From the IMG/VR virus record IMGVR_UViG_3300027708_000025, positions 62,001 through 126,000 of that record: 64,000 nt of DNA; one strand, given 5' to 3'. Made by a program: the position numbers and the translations under genes. Numbering within the stretch: the stretch's first letter is position 1; each line of letters starts with the position of its first letter. A model generated the notes under the pieces. That model was not told where the DNA came from. It was given only the letters and a program-made list of their open reading frames with translations, and made no database searches. Origin of the DNA: a virus. This document shows positions 55,499 to 64,000 of this stretch, one piece after another.

Positions 55499-57395
55499 AT
55501 ACGATTGGTGTTCCGATTTTTATAAATGCTTTTGTTGCCGATATAGCGTATCCAAGTTTCAATGAAAATGATGCACCATTGATTGTTGATGTTGCCACAA
55601 TATTACCATTACTTCCAAGATATAAAGATTGTTCTGCTGTCCAAGTCCACGATGGATTAGTTATTGAACCAAAAGTTACTGTCTCTCCTGAAACGTCCAA
55701 AACTCCTAAAACTTTATCTACTTGTGCTATATCTAATGCTGAAGCCAAAACAGTATTGGCTGTAGAATTCAAAGCAACAACTTTATACGCATCACCGGTA
55801 CTATTGCTAAATTTAACATTTAATGATTCTGTTGCACCTCCAGCTGTAACTGCTGTATTAGACGAATTGCTAATCGCATTTGCAGTTAAGGTGCCACCGG
55901 TGGTAGATACCGTACCTATAGTTCCTGTAGGCGACACAACAACACCTGTTGGGTTTGGATTTTCTACAGTTGGCTGCGGAATTATTGCAATTGCTCCGGT
56001 AACAACATCTGCTTTAATTGAAGCACCACCTAAATTAATACTGCTTCCACTTAAATATAAATCTCTGAATCTAGAAGTTGGCGCTCCTAAATCATATGTG
56101 ATGTTTGCTGAAGGAATAACATGTTGAACTATTGTATTTCCTGCTACAGTTAATCCAACAAAAGAAACTGTGTTTGATGTATTAAGATTTTGGTCATATC
56201 CAACTCCTCCACCTCCAGTATTTGCTTGTGCAAACGCAGATTGTGCAATGCTAAGTGCTGAGTTTGCTGTAGAAAATGAACTATTTGCAATAGAACGTGC
56301 AAGATTATCTGTGCCAGCGGCACCACCAGTATTGGCTTTTGCAAATGCTGACTGTGCAATACTTAATGCAGAATTTGATTGTGTGTATGAATTATTTGAG
56401 GTAGAGAATGCGCTGTTGGCTTGTGAATATGCTAAGTTTGCTGTGTACCAAGCGGATGTTGATCTTGTTCTTGCTACGGTATCTACGGTACCTCCACCGC
56501 CACCAGATTGTTCTACGAATACAAACTTCTGTGATGCTTGATTGTAAGATAAAACATAACCATCTGTGATACTATCTCTATCAACGTCATCCAAGTATCT
56601 TAAATTGACTTCACCAGAACCAGTTGAACCTCCGTGCTGTCCACCAGATTTAATAATTACTGCATTGACTCTTGTTTTAAATGCGTTAACATCTCTCTGA
56701 ACATTATCAATAAACTTTTGAAACTTCTCTTCAACAGGTTTTATGTCTCCGTCTTTACCATCCTTACCTGCAATGCCTTGAACGCCCTGTGGTCCAATTT
56801 CACCTTGTGATCCTGTTGGTCCTGCGAGTCCTTGTTGTCCGTCTTTTCCTCGTTCGCCTTTGTCGCCCTTAAGTCCTCGTTCACCTTGAATTCCTTGCGG
56901 ACCAACTGGTCCAATCGGACCAACTGCGCCTGTTTGTCCATCTCTTCCGTCCAGACCATTTTTTCCATCTGCGCCCCTATCACCTTTCTCGCCTTTGTCG
57001 CCACGATCACCAGTAATACCTTGTATGCCTTGTTCACCTTGAAGACCAACATCACCTTGTTCGCCCTTGTCTCCCTTATCACCTTTTAATCCACGTGGTC
57101 CATCATGCCCCATGTTTCCTTGGGGTCCAACTTCGCCTTTATCACCACGCTCACCCGCATCTCCCTTATCTCCTTTGTCACCCTTAGAACCTTGTGCGCC
57201 AGTTGCGCCAAGAGATCCACGTGGACCAACAGGACCAGGAACTTGTTCAACGATTACTTCTGTTGTTTTCTTTTCTAAAAGAGATACTAACTCTGTTTTA
57301 AGTTTTTGTATCTCTTGTCTTGTATATGCTACAGACGTTGCAACAGAAACCGCTTCGCTGAGAGTAGTGCTAAGATTAGTTTCCTTCTTTGTCAC
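55494..57395 (-). CDS. Collagen-like tail/head fibre protein
   Basis: A 633-residue protein without an ATG; I chose GTG at 57395 because AGAGG precedes it, with TTG at 57410 as the alternative. The start overlaps the end of gp20. After a short coiled coil, residues about 50-220 are Gly-X-Y triplets rich in Lys, Asp and Glu (GDKGDKGDAGERGDKG), a phage collagen. Then SAFSTANSALSIAQ-like alanine/serine repeats form a shaft (310-400), and a beta-rich C-terminal domain follows. A trimeric fibre for adhesion. Confidence 0.85.
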   Translation of the reverse strand: MTKKETNLSTTLSEAVSVATSVAYTRQEIQKLKTELVSLLEKKTTEVIVEQVPGPVGPRGSLGATGAQGSKGDKGDKGDAGERGDKGEVGPQGNMGHDGPRGLKGDKGDKGEQGDVGLQGEQGIQGITGDRGDKGEKGDRGADGKNGLDGRDGQTGAVGPIGPVGPQGIQGERGLKGDKGERGKDGQQGLAGPTGSQGEIGPQGVQGIAGKDGKDGDIKPVEEKFQKFIDNVQRDVNAFKTRVNAVIIKSGGQHGGSTGSGEVNLRYLDDVDRDSITDGYVLSYNQASQKFVFVEQSGGGGGTVDTVARTRSTSAWYTANLAYSQANSAFSTSNNSYTQSNSALSIAQSAFAKANTGGAAGTDNLARSIANSSFSTANSALSIAQSAFAQANTGGGGVGYDQNLNTSNTVSFVGLTVAGNTIVQHVIPSANITYDLGAPTSRFRDLYLSGSSINLGGASIKADVVTGAIAIIPQPTVENPNPTGVVVSPTGTIGTVSTTGGTLTANAISNSSNTAVTAGGATESLNVKFSNSTGDAYKVVALNSTANTVLASALDIAQVDKVLGVLDVSGETVTFGSITNPSWTWTAEQSLYLGSNGNIVATSTINGASFSLKLGYAISATKAFIKIGTPIVL

Positions 57396-59037
57396 CTTTA
57401 GCCTCTTCAACTAATGTGCCAAAAAATGCAGTCATAGATTTAGCTAATTCTTTTTGATCCGCATCATCAATTTCTCTTGCGGCTTCTTCTTTTTTTACGC
57501 TAACAACAAGTTGTTGTGGTGGCGGCGCAGGTGGTGGAGAAGGTGGCAATTCTTCTGAAGACATACCATCTTCATCCATATTTGCCTTGTCTTCTTCCAT
57601 CTCTTCATCCATTTGCTTAATATCATCTTCACTCTGATGTAGAATGTTTGTTCTGATATATTTTACAGAGAAGTATTTACCAACATATCCATCAATGTCA
57701 GAAAGAATGCCTAAACGTTCTTTCATAATTTCAACGTTCTTTAGTTCTGCAAAATGTGCGTCTGATTGATAGTCATAACTAATTTCTTCTTTCATTTGAT
57801 CCCATTCTTTACGGGTACAAACGCCTTTAAGAAGAAGCTGTGTCTCAAGCATTTTATCAAATAGGATAGAGAATCTTAAACGCAAACGTGAAATGAATTT
57901 ACCAAATTTCAATTCATCTCTAGTAATTTCTGAAGCACGTCCTAAAGAGAATCCTGTGTCGGCCTCTAAACGTGAAACTGGAACATTCAATGACTTAAAC
58001 ATTTTCTTTTGAAAGTACAATACGTCATCAATCTCTCCAAGATTCTGGCCACCTGATAGTGTAGTAATCTCTGTACCTTTACCACCTTCTCTACGTGGCA
58101 ACCAAAAGTCTTCAAGCATTGTCTGATAGCGTCTATCGTCACGAATCTCACCAGTGTTTGCATCATACACTAGTTTGTTTTTATACTTCTGCATGATTTC
58201 ACGTAAGTATTGCTCTGCCTTCATCTTAGGCAAGTTACCTACGTCAATGTAAAAGATTCTACGTTCTGGTGCTCTTGAAATACGATAGATAACTGTCGCA
58301 TCTTCAAGCATACGTAATTGATTGAGTGGTTTGATTGCTTTGTGTAGATGTGAAACAATAATCTTACCATCTTTGTCTGAGATGCCAGAGTTTGCATAGC
58401 AAATTGCATCTACTGCAATCTTAATGCCCTGTGCGCCATCTCTAGAAAAACCTTTATCTGAATAGATAAAATATTCATGGAATTTTTGTGTCGTGTTTGC
58501 TATTCCTGGATTATTAGGTTGTTTCTTATCTTCACGCACTTTACGAATTTTACGTGGGTCAATGTAACGAACTTCTTTTAATCCTGCTCTAGGATTTTTA
58601 TCGTCAATCAACATGTGATAGTACAAACGTCCATCAACATACCATCTACGGAAAATATCGTAGCCTTGATTGTTGAAGTCAAGTAGTTTCATTATGTAAT
58701 AGAACTCATCACGAATCTTTTTCTTGATTGATTCGGGTTGCTGGAGTTTATCTAAAATAATTTGAACTGGATAATCACCATCTTCAAAGACTAGTGCTTC
58801 GTTAACAATGTCTTCAATTGCGGCATCGCATTCTGGTTGAAGTGCCATCTCACGATATTTTTTAATTAAATCGGCATCGCTTCTAATCTGACCTTCAAGG
58901 TCCATGTATGTTCCATATACACCACCACCAGAAATTGATACTGCCGCATCATCATCGGTAGGTGTGACAAACGATTTTAACTGTTCTGATTCAACATCAT
59001 CCTTACCAATTTTATATCCAAAAAGTTTTATCGCCAT
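57376..59037 (-). CDS. 20: Portal protein (T4 gp20-like)
   Basis: A 553-residue portal. The blocks LQPECDAAIEDIVNEALVF, QGYDIFRRWYVDGRLYYH and DAICYANSGI, VSRLEADTGFSLGRASEI are the gp20 signature. It forms the dodecameric channel at the head vertex for DNA entry and exit. It has a Pro-rich tail (EELPPSPPPAPPPQQ). A CATAAATA late element and a hairpin lie upstream. Confidence 0.96.
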   Translation of the reverse strand: MAIKLFGYKIGKDDVESEQLKSFVTPTDDDAAVSISGGGVYGTYMDLEGQIRSDADLIKKYREMALQPECDAAIEDIVNEALVFEDGDYPVQIILDKLQQPESIKKKIRDEFYYIMKLLDFNNQGYDIFRRWYVDGRLYYHMLIDDKNPRAGLKEVRYIDPRKIRKVREDKKQPNNPGIANTTQKFHEYFIYSDKGFSRDGAQGIKIAVDAICYANSGISDKDGKIIVSHLHKAIKPLNQLRMLEDATVIYRISRAPERRIFYIDVGNLPKMKAEQYLREIMQKYKNKLVYDANTGEIRDDRRYQTMLEDFWLPRREGGKGTEITTLSGGQNLGEIDDVLYFQKKMFKSLNVPVSRLEADTGFSLGRASEITRDELKFGKFISRLRLRFSILFDKMLETQLLLKGVCTRKEWDQMKEEISYDYQSDAHFAELKNVEIMKERLGILSDIDGYVGKYFSVKYIRTNILHQSEDDIKQMDEEMEEDKANMDEDGMSSEELPPSPPPAPPPQQLVVSVKKEEAAREIDDADQKELAKSMTAFFGTLVEEAKGDKEGN

Positions 59038-59060
59038 ATTTGAGTCTCTCTAAAAAGAAA

Positions 59061-59080
59061 TGGGGGCGTAATAGCCCCCA
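59061..59080 (-). terminator. Hairpin in the portal-gene leader
   Basis: TGGGGGC and GCCCCCA form a perfect 7-bp GC-rich stem with a 6-base loop. On the minus strand it is followed by TTTCTTTTT, like a terminator. It lies downstream of the late element at 59103-59110 and upstream of the portal start, so it sits inside the portal leader. Confidence 0.65.
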
Positions 59081-59102
59081 TTATTGACAACTATTACGCA
59101 AT

Positions 59103-59110
59103 TATTTATG
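59103..59110 (-). promoter_or_regulatory. T4-type late promoter element CATAAATA
   Basis: CATAAATA on the minus strand, 66 bases upstream of the portal gene and after the tube paralogue stop. A permitted late -10 variant. Confidence 0.65.
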
Positions 59111-59138
59111 TTGCGTAAAATTCATTATTTAAGTCTTT

Positions 59139-59777
59139 TTATACTTTGGCTGGCGTTTTGGCAGCCGTTGTGCCTTTTACATTACTCGCTGAAGCCGCAC
59201 TAGAAACACCAGCACTAGGTTCGCTGGCATTAGTACCGGATTCAGAAGTGCCACCAACATCCAAATAGTGATATTGGAAAGTAACAGTAAACTCTTGAAC
59301 TGCATCTGTAGTATCGTAAGACAAATCAATAGCAGAAACATCAGTTGGAAATGCATCGTACAATTCATACACTCTAGAAACTGTGCCGTCTGGTCTCAAT
59401 TGCTGAACGGTAATCTTGCAACGATATGAATTTGTTCCGTCTCTTAGTGAATTCTCACCATTAACATCGATGATGCTGTTTAACCAATTATCAAAAGATT
59501 TACGAACGTTTTGTGCGTCATCGTTAACAATTGTTGCTGTCCAATCTGCATATGTTCTATCTCCAGGAACTTTAATTCGTCTTCCTCTAAATGGAACTTC
59601 AATCACACCCAATGTAAATGCTGGAATTGCACCAGACTTACATAGGATGGAAAGATTGCTTAAGTCAACGCCAGCTATATTTTCTTCCGGTTCAATTTGA
59701 ATTCGGAATAAATTTGCTTTTGAACCGCCATTTAGTTTTGATCTAAATGTATTGATATTGAAAAATTCGTTTGCCAT
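59139..59777 (-). CDS. Tail tube protein paralogue (gp19-like) with extended C-terminus
   Basis: A 212-residue tube protein. The segment GVIEVPFRGRRIKVPGDRTYADWTATIVND matches the neighbouring gp19 almost word for word. It has an extra C-terminal Ser/Ala/Thr-rich tail (TNASEPSAGVSSAASA) not in the 175-residue copy. It may form a distal or proximal tube ring or carry a decoration tail. Confidence 0.85.
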   Translation of the reverse strand: MANEFFNINTFRSKLNGGSKANLFRIQIEPEENIAGVDLSNLSILCKSGAIPAFTLGVIEVPFRGRRIKVPGDRTYADWTATIVNDDAQNVRKSFDNWLNSIIDVNGENSLRDGTNSYRCKITVQQLRPDGTVSRVYELYDAFPTDVSAIDLSYDTTDAVQEFTVTFQYHYLDVGGTSESGTNASEPSAGVSSAASASNVKGTTAAKTPAKV

Positions 59778-59787
59778 TTTTTATTCC

Positions 59788-60315
59788 TTATTCGAATGTA
59801 AAGTAGTCATAAGACCAAGTTACAGTAAACTCTTCAAGCGTATCTGTAGAGTCATACGATAAGTCAATTGTACTAACATCACTAGGCCAGCAGTTAACTA
59901 GCGTGTATGAATAAACTACGTCACCTGCTTGATTAAGCTGTTCAACTAAAATAGATGAGAAATCTGTTGCATCTCCTCCAGTTAATGTTTTAGCTGTTTC
60001 TGAGTTGTAGTCTGTAGTACCATATTGTTTTTGTAAGTCTTCTAACGCTTCTCTGATTCTGTGATTAGAATCATTGATAACTGTTGTTGTCCAGTCAGCA
60101 AATGTTCTGTCTCCAGCCGCTTTGAATCGTCTACCGGCTGCAAATGGAACTTCAATAACACCTACTGTGGAGCCTGGAAGTTGAGCGGCTTTGCACAAGT
60201 AAGTGAAATCTTCATTCAAATCATTAGATAGTCCAGATAGAGTAACTCTAAACAAATTTGAACGGGCGCCCGTTTTAAGAACGTCCTTCAAATTTTGAAT
60301 TGTTGTAATTGCCAT
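59788..60315 (-). CDS. 19: Tail tube protein (T4 gp19-like)
   Basis: A 175-residue tube protein of normal length, with GVIEVPFAAGRRFKAAGDRTFADWTTTVIND and the C-terminal LEEFTVTWSYDYFTFE. It forms the inner hexameric tube inside the sheath. A CATAAATA late element is at 60341-60348. It lies in T4 order between gp18 and gp20. Confidence 0.93.
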   Translation of the reverse strand: MAITTIQNLKDVLKTGARSNLFRVTLSGLSNDLNEDFTYLCKAAQLPGSTVGVIEVPFAAGRRFKAAGDRTFADWTTTVINDSNHRIREALEDLQKQYGTTDYNSETAKTLTGGDATDFSSILVEQLNQAGDVVYSYTLVNCWPSDVSTIDLSYDSTDTLEEFTVTWSYDYFTFE

Positions 60316-60340
60316 ATAATTCTCCTTGTTTATTCTCTAG

Positions 60341-60348
60341 TATTTATG
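60341..60348 (-). promoter_or_regulatory. T4-type late promoter element CATAAATA
   Basis: CATAAATA on the minus strand, 26 bases upstream of gp19. Confidence 0.65.
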
Positions 60349-62233
60349 CGGCAATTTCAGCAAATGTGGCGGTACCTCTTACAGAGACAAAGTTAAGTTG
60401 AATGAAGTTGACAGAACGAATTGGTTGTACGAAAATATCGCAAACAAATTCATTGGCATTTACTACATCTTCTGGATTATTTGTTTCATCACAAACAACT
60501 CTGAATGCTGTAATACCTCTTCTAGACTGAACGCTTCTCAAGTAAGGAACAACTAGACTTACAAAACCGCTTCTTGTTATTGCATCGTTTTGGTCAAACA
60601 ATACATTGTCTGCGGCTTGTCCAATTGTTCTTTGCAATTCAATAAACAATCTACGAACATTAACACGATTCATTGATGTGTTCTTCAATGTGAATGTCTT
60701 GTCACCAAACAATACTGTGCCACGACCAATTTGTGTGATAATTGGATTGATGGCTGCCTTGTACAATGTGTCTCTGTCAGCTTGTGTTGGATTGTATGCT
60801 AAACGAACTAAGTTTTGAATACGACCATTTTGGAAACCAGCTGGAGACAACCATGGTTCACGATTCAAATCGTTACGTGCCATACAACCTGCTGTGTCAG
60901 CATTCAACGGAACATAAACATATACGTCATTGTATTTGTCGTACTGATATTTCCAACCGCTGTCCGCAACTGCGTATGTTGAGCGTGAAACTGTGTCTGC
61001 CCATGTGCTAATAGCAGATGCTTCAGAACCAGCATTGCTAACAACGTTTGCTCTCAATGGAGAGATACAAACAACAGCATCTTTTCTAGTTTCGGCAACA
61101 TCAGCTATAATTCTATTTACTACTGTAGCAGTTGCTTGACCAGCTACAATAATAGATGTTGGAACCTCTTGTTTGTTTGAAAGCAATACATAAGATGTTG
61201 ATCTGTCGCCATCTGTCAATGCGTTACCATCAGAACCACCAGCTAAAGAATATGCTTTAGGTGTCGTTACTGCTGTGTAAGTTGTGGCAGACAATGTGTT
61301 ACCCCAATTAGAGCCAGCATTGTCATGTGCAGTCCACCAAACGTAGTTAGAACGATCATTAACTACATCTTTGTAGTAATTGCTACCACCACTATCCGCT
61401 TTAGCATTAGAACCTTTAGAGAGATAACCAAATTTCTCTAAAACTGTATTTGCTGTACCAGTAATTTCACCTGTTCTGTCTTGAACAACAACGTGCAATT
61501 CATCGCCAGATGCGCCTGCGGCTGTTCCGGCTGTAGATGTTCCTGGTGCAGAATCAAATTCACCAAAGAATTCCCAACGGCGTGTTCCTGAAACAGCAGT
61601 AGCACCAGTTAAGTGTGCAGACTCTAATGTAAATGATGTTGCATTAGCAATCGCAACAACTTTAGTTGAACGACCAGACAATACAATAAAATCACCAACT
61701 TGCATTTGTGTATTTGCAAGACTTCCTGAACCGGTAACTGTTGTAGAACCTGCTGTTACAGTAAATGTTCCAGTTAATGTGTTAGAATAAGCCGCTGAAC
61801 TTGGGCAAACAGAAACTTTAACTGCGTTTCCTAATGCACCAGAATAGCGAGCCGCCCATGGACCAACGTTCCAAGATGCTGTATTAATGTATGCATCATC
61901 ATTCTTAATAGCTGTACCAGTACCTGCTGTGCCTGAACCAGTTGTTGCTTCTGCTGTAGCATTCAACGCTGTGTTTGCACTACGAACAATATACAATGAA
62001 CCAGAATAACCTAAAAAGTTAGCGGCTGTTAAAAAGTCAACTACGTTAGTTGCATTTGGTTTACCAAATCTAGTAACTAAATCGGTTTCGTTTGTAACTT
62101 GTACTGCTTTATCGATAGGACCCCAACGGAATTGACCAGCAAATGCGCCAGATGTTGTAGATACCGACTGTGAGGAAGACACCAAATCTGTTTCGGTGAT
62201 CTTGATTCCTGGTGAAATTAGACTTATAGCCAT
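60344..62233 (-). CDS. 18: Tail sheath protein (T4 gp18-like)
   Basis: A 629-residue contractile sheath. The N-terminal SPGIKITETDLVSS and the C-terminal block FVSLVVPYLRSVQSRRGITAFRVVCDETNN are family features. Residues about 155-225 hold an inserted beta module (TVTGSGSLANTQMQVGDFIV then RSTKVVAIANATSFTLE) shared with the 266-residue virion protein at 9750-10550. It surrounds the gp19 tube and contracts on infection. A TATAAATA element is upstream. Confidence 0.95.
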   Translation of the reverse strand: MAISLISPGIKITETDLVSSSQSVSTTSGAFAGQFRWGPIDKAVQVTNETDLVTRFGKPNATNVVDFLTAANFLGYSGSLYIVRSANTALNATAEATTGSGTAGTGTAIKNDDAYINTASWNVGPWAARYSGALGNAVKVSVCPSSAAYSNTLTGTFTVTAGSTTVTGSGSLANTQMQVGDFIVLSGRSTKVVAIANATSFTLESAHLTGATAVSGTRRWEFFGEFDSAPGTSTAGTAAGASGDELHVVVQDRTGEITGTANTVLEKFGYLSKGSNAKADSGGSNYYKDVVNDRSNYVWWTAHDNAGSNWGNTLSATTYTAVTTPKAYSLAGGSDGNALTDGDRSTSYVLLSNKQEVPTSIIVAGQATATVVNRIIADVAETRKDAVVCISPLRANVVSNAGSEASAISTWADTVSRSTYAVADSGWKYQYDKYNDVYVYVPLNADTAGCMARNDLNREPWLSPAGFQNGRIQNLVRLAYNPTQADRDTLYKAAINPIITQIGRGTVLFGDKTFTLKNTSMNRVNVRRLFIELQRTIGQAADNVLFDQNDAITRSGFVSLVVPYLRSVQSRRGITAFRVVCDETNNPEDVVNANEFVCDIFVQPIRSVNFIQLNFVSVRGTATFAEIAA

Positions 62234-62281
62234 TGAATTCTCCTTGTTATAATGATGTTTTGTTGTTAGGTTTGTTTAATT

Positions 62282-62289
62282 TATTTATA
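62282..62289 (-). promoter_or_regulatory. T4-type late promoter element TATAAATA
   Basis: An exact late -10 on the minus strand, 49 bases upstream of the tail sheath gene, overlapping the terminase stop region. Confidence 0.85.
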
Positions 62290-63913
62290 AAAAATCAGAT
62301 TTGTGATAATTCTCTACCTGCCAAACCTGTCCACTCACATCAACTAATTGATTCTCTTCTTCTCCATTATTTATGAAGCCAAAAGGAGTAATTTCCTCTT
62401 CAATCATTTTGATTCTTGCTTCGTACAATTCTTTTCGTATATTAATGTTAGTTAACTCTTTGAAATAAGAGTTTGTTGTCAACCACGAAAATAACACTAA
62501 AGGCATAACTAAGTCATCGTGATATCCCTCATCAGCAGAGTAACTGTTTCTTTTTTCAATGAACGTTGAAATTTCTGCTATAGTGTCAGCATCTGTAATG
62601 ATAAGTTTTTTTTCTTCAACCATTGATTTAAAGTTAGAACATCCGATGCGTTTAACTTTCTTGTCTGTAATAACACCTAGTTGTGTCTTACCCCCACCAA
62701 ATCCCCCATTGACAACTTGCCCTTGAGGTGTTCTAGAAACGGATATGATATTCTCATATTCGTATTCCGCATAAAGAATCTCTGCAACTTGTTCTGAAGA
62801 ATTGATTTCAATTAGAACGTATGCTTCATTGTATTCTTTACCTATTCTGTAAAGTACTGATGGATATAAAAGTGGGCTGATTTGATTGTTTCTGTATTTG
62901 CCTACAATTTTATATGGCATCTGAGTTATGTCAATAATCTGAAATGCTGAATAGTCACCACCGACACCTTTAGCGGTGTCTGCAACAATACAATACGCAT
63001 GATCTTTTTCTACCTTCTCATATATATCTAACCCATCTTTTTGATACATGATAGGTTTAGCAGACATTTGTGCAATAGAGTCTGAAGCAATGAGTGTCAA
63101 ACTAGAACCTAAGAAGTTACATAGCACTTCTTGATTGAACTTTAATTCACCAAGTAATCTTCGCTGTTCAGTCGCCCATGCTTCGTCACGTCCAGGAATC
63201 TCCCAATAGGGAATAAACAAATTGACAAATCCATTTCTGTCGCTCTCTGCATCATTCCAAAACTTCCAGAAATGATTGTATCCTAGAGGGGTAGAACTTA
63301 GCAAAATCTTTGTTGTTTCACCAGCAGAAATCGTAGGATAAACTGAGGTGAAGAATTGTTCTGCTACATTGTTCGGTATGATAGCGGCTTCGTCAACATA
63401 CAATAAGTTAACTGATTTACCACGAATACCTGATGCGCTTGTTGCGGCTGTGAATACGATTGACCCATTCTCTAAAGCAATGTCACCTTTGTTCCATGTG
63501 GTGACACCTTGCTGAAGCCACGTAGGAAGATTCTCATACATGATTTGATAACGATATAAAACCTCTCTAGCGGCAGTCGCTTTGTTTGCTAGAATTGCTA
63601 CAGTCTTGCTTCCTTGAAACAATGTGTACCAAAGAATATATGCGGCTGAAGTTGTTGTTTTGCCTTGTTGGCGCCCTTCCATAAGAATAACTTTACGATT
63701 CTCATGGATGATTTTTACTTTATTCTTTTGACAATCATAAAGTTTGAATGGCTGAAGCCCGTGATCTAGCGTGACAATCTTACAATAACTTTCTATGAAG
63801 TATATCGGATCGTCAGCGCATTTCAAGTATTCTTCAATTTCGTCTTTTGTGAAATTTAATGGAACACCAGATGCTTTTAAAAGAGAATTTCCTAGATAGG
63901 ATTTTGCTGTCAT
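62285..63913 (-). CDS. 17: Terminase large subunit (T4 gp17-like)
   Basis: A 542-residue packaging motor. ATPase: Walker A GRQQGKTT (80-87) and Walker B LLYVDEAA (170-177). Nuclease: the first acidic residue in VADTAKGVGGDYSAF (about 310) and later PQGQVVNGGFGGGK and YHDDLVMPLV. It cuts concatemers and pumps DNA into the head. Its start overlaps the gp16 stop as ATGA. Confidence 0.96.
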   Translation of the reverse strand: MTAKSYLGNSLLKASGVPLNFTKDEIEEYLKCADDPIYFIESYCKIVTLDHGLQPFKLYDCQKNKVKIIHENRKVILMEGRQQGKTTTSAAYILWYTLFQGSKTVAILANKATAAREVLYRYQIMYENLPTWLQQGVTTWNKGDIALENGSIVFTAATSASGIRGKSVNLLYVDEAAIIPNNVAEQFFTSVYPTISAGETTKILLSSTPLGYNHFWKFWNDAESDRNGFVNLFIPYWEIPGRDEAWATEQRRLLGELKFNQEVLCNFLGSSLTLIASDSIAQMSAKPIMYQKDGLDIYEKVEKDHAYCIVADTAKGVGGDYSAFQIIDITQMPYKIVGKYRNNQISPLLYPSVLYRIGKEYNEAYVLIEINSSEQVAEILYAEYEYENIISVSRTPQGQVVNGGFGGGKTQLGVITDKKVKRIGCSNFKSMVEEKKLIITDADTIAEISTFIEKRNSYSADEGYHDDLVMPLVLFSWLTTNSYFKELTNINIRKELYEARIKMIEEEITPFGFINNGEEENQLVDVSGQVWQVENYHKSDFL

Positions 63914-64000
63914 CTCTTACCAATTAGTTTTTGTAATTCTGCTGTGCTACCAACAAACAATGCATTAGTGACATGCTGTGGTTGTTGTGTGTCATCTTTT
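63910..64000 (-). CDS. 16: Terminase small subunit (T4 gp16-like), C-terminal end only
   Basis: The last 29 residues of a gene that runs in from the right edge, ending NALFVGSTAELQKLIGKR. The stop TGA overlaps the terminase large-subunit ATG as ATGA. The VFVGSTAELQ-type end is what I recall from gp16 proteins of marine T4-like phages, and the position is the T4 order. The rest lies outside the window. Confidence 0.75.
   Translation of the reverse strand, partial: KDDTQQPQHVTNALFVGSTAELQKLIGKR

Noticed and set aside
62368-62375. CATAAATA inside the terminase gene
   Set aside because: It lies 135 bases from the sheath start, and a better exact TATAAATA is at 62282-62289. Probably chance.
1-64000. 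tRNA genes
   Set aside because: I looked for T-loop-like GGTTC-N-A-N-TCC patterns and clover-leaf pairs on both strands and saw no convincing candidate. A tRNAscan-SE run would be decisive.
1-64000. Plus-strand open reading frames of 60-190 codons
   Set aside because: All overlap well-supported minus-strand genes in other frames and carry shadow-like Ser/Phe/Leu-rich sequence, without ribosome-binding sites or family matches.
1-64000. CRISPR array, insertion sequences, integrase or attachment sites
   Set aside because: No spaced direct-repeat array, transposase, integrase or att-like repeats are visible. The content is that of a lytic T4-like phage.

Overview
The window is part of the genome of a strictly lytic, T4-like contractile-tailed phage (myovirus) with AT-rich DNA. 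Every gene I can support lies on the minus strand, so the region is read from base 64000 down to base 1. The phage most likely infects a Gram-negative bacterium, probably a proteobacterium. The evidence is a two-component spanin pair, Sec signal peptides, a lipobox, an IscU with an LPPVK motif, and many sigma70-type promoters (TTGACA-N17-TATAAT). The gene content resembles marine or freshwater T4-like phages; the exact host cannot be read from the sequence.

Layout from the right edge. Bases 64000-48900 hold the virion core in T4 order: gp16 (end only), gp17 terminase, gp18 sheath, gp19 tube plus a paralogue, gp20 portal, an inserted cassette of a collagen-like fibre and two other structural proteins, prohead-core proteins, gp21 protease, gp22 scaffold, gp23 capsid and a third tube-like protein. 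Bases 48900-42500 hold recombination and late-transcription genes: UvsY, UvsW, an LSm-like protein, the late sigma factor gp55, gp47 and gp46. Bases 42970-38300 hold an unusual metabolic cassette: peptide deformylase, a GNAT/oxygenase fusion, a PLP-fold enzyme, dCMP deaminase and a DNA methyltransferase. Bases 38150-34030 hold a CobS/CobT-like AAA+ and VWA pair with an OB-like protein. Bases 33940-20400 hold the replisome: a glycosyltransferase, gp45, DsbA-like, gp44, gp62, RegA, Dps, Hsp20, DNA polymerase, UvsX and gp41 helicase. Bases 20150-7700 hold accessory and virion genes: an amidotransferase, IscU and IscA, a ligase-like protein, a 960-residue mosaic protein, an EF-hand protein, an HAD phosphatase and structural proteins. 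Bases 7700-1 hold the lysis genes, primase, ribonucleotide reductase with thioredoxin, a secreted nuclease and small proteins.

Two promoter classes can be read directly. Sigma70-like early promoters, nearly all with 17-bp spacers, precede replication and accessory genes. T4 late -10 elements (TATAAATA, or CATAAATA) precede virion genes, and also precede hsp20, the ligase-like gene and the mosaic NMNAT-like gene. The presence of gp55, gp45 and a DsbA-like protein fits this late system.

The most interesting signal is a set of proteins with a shared N-terminal signature (M-x-x-F-K followed by a (L/I)-x-E site). It resembles the capsid-targeting sequence of T4 internal proteins. At least two carriers look like nucleotidyl-transfer enzymes under late promoters, which suggests enzymes packaged in the virion. 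Other points are a ladder of overlapping micro-genes behind hsp20, a structured leader ahead of hsp20, a fused terminator-promoter at 33972-34009, and a beta module shared between the tail sheath and another virion protein.
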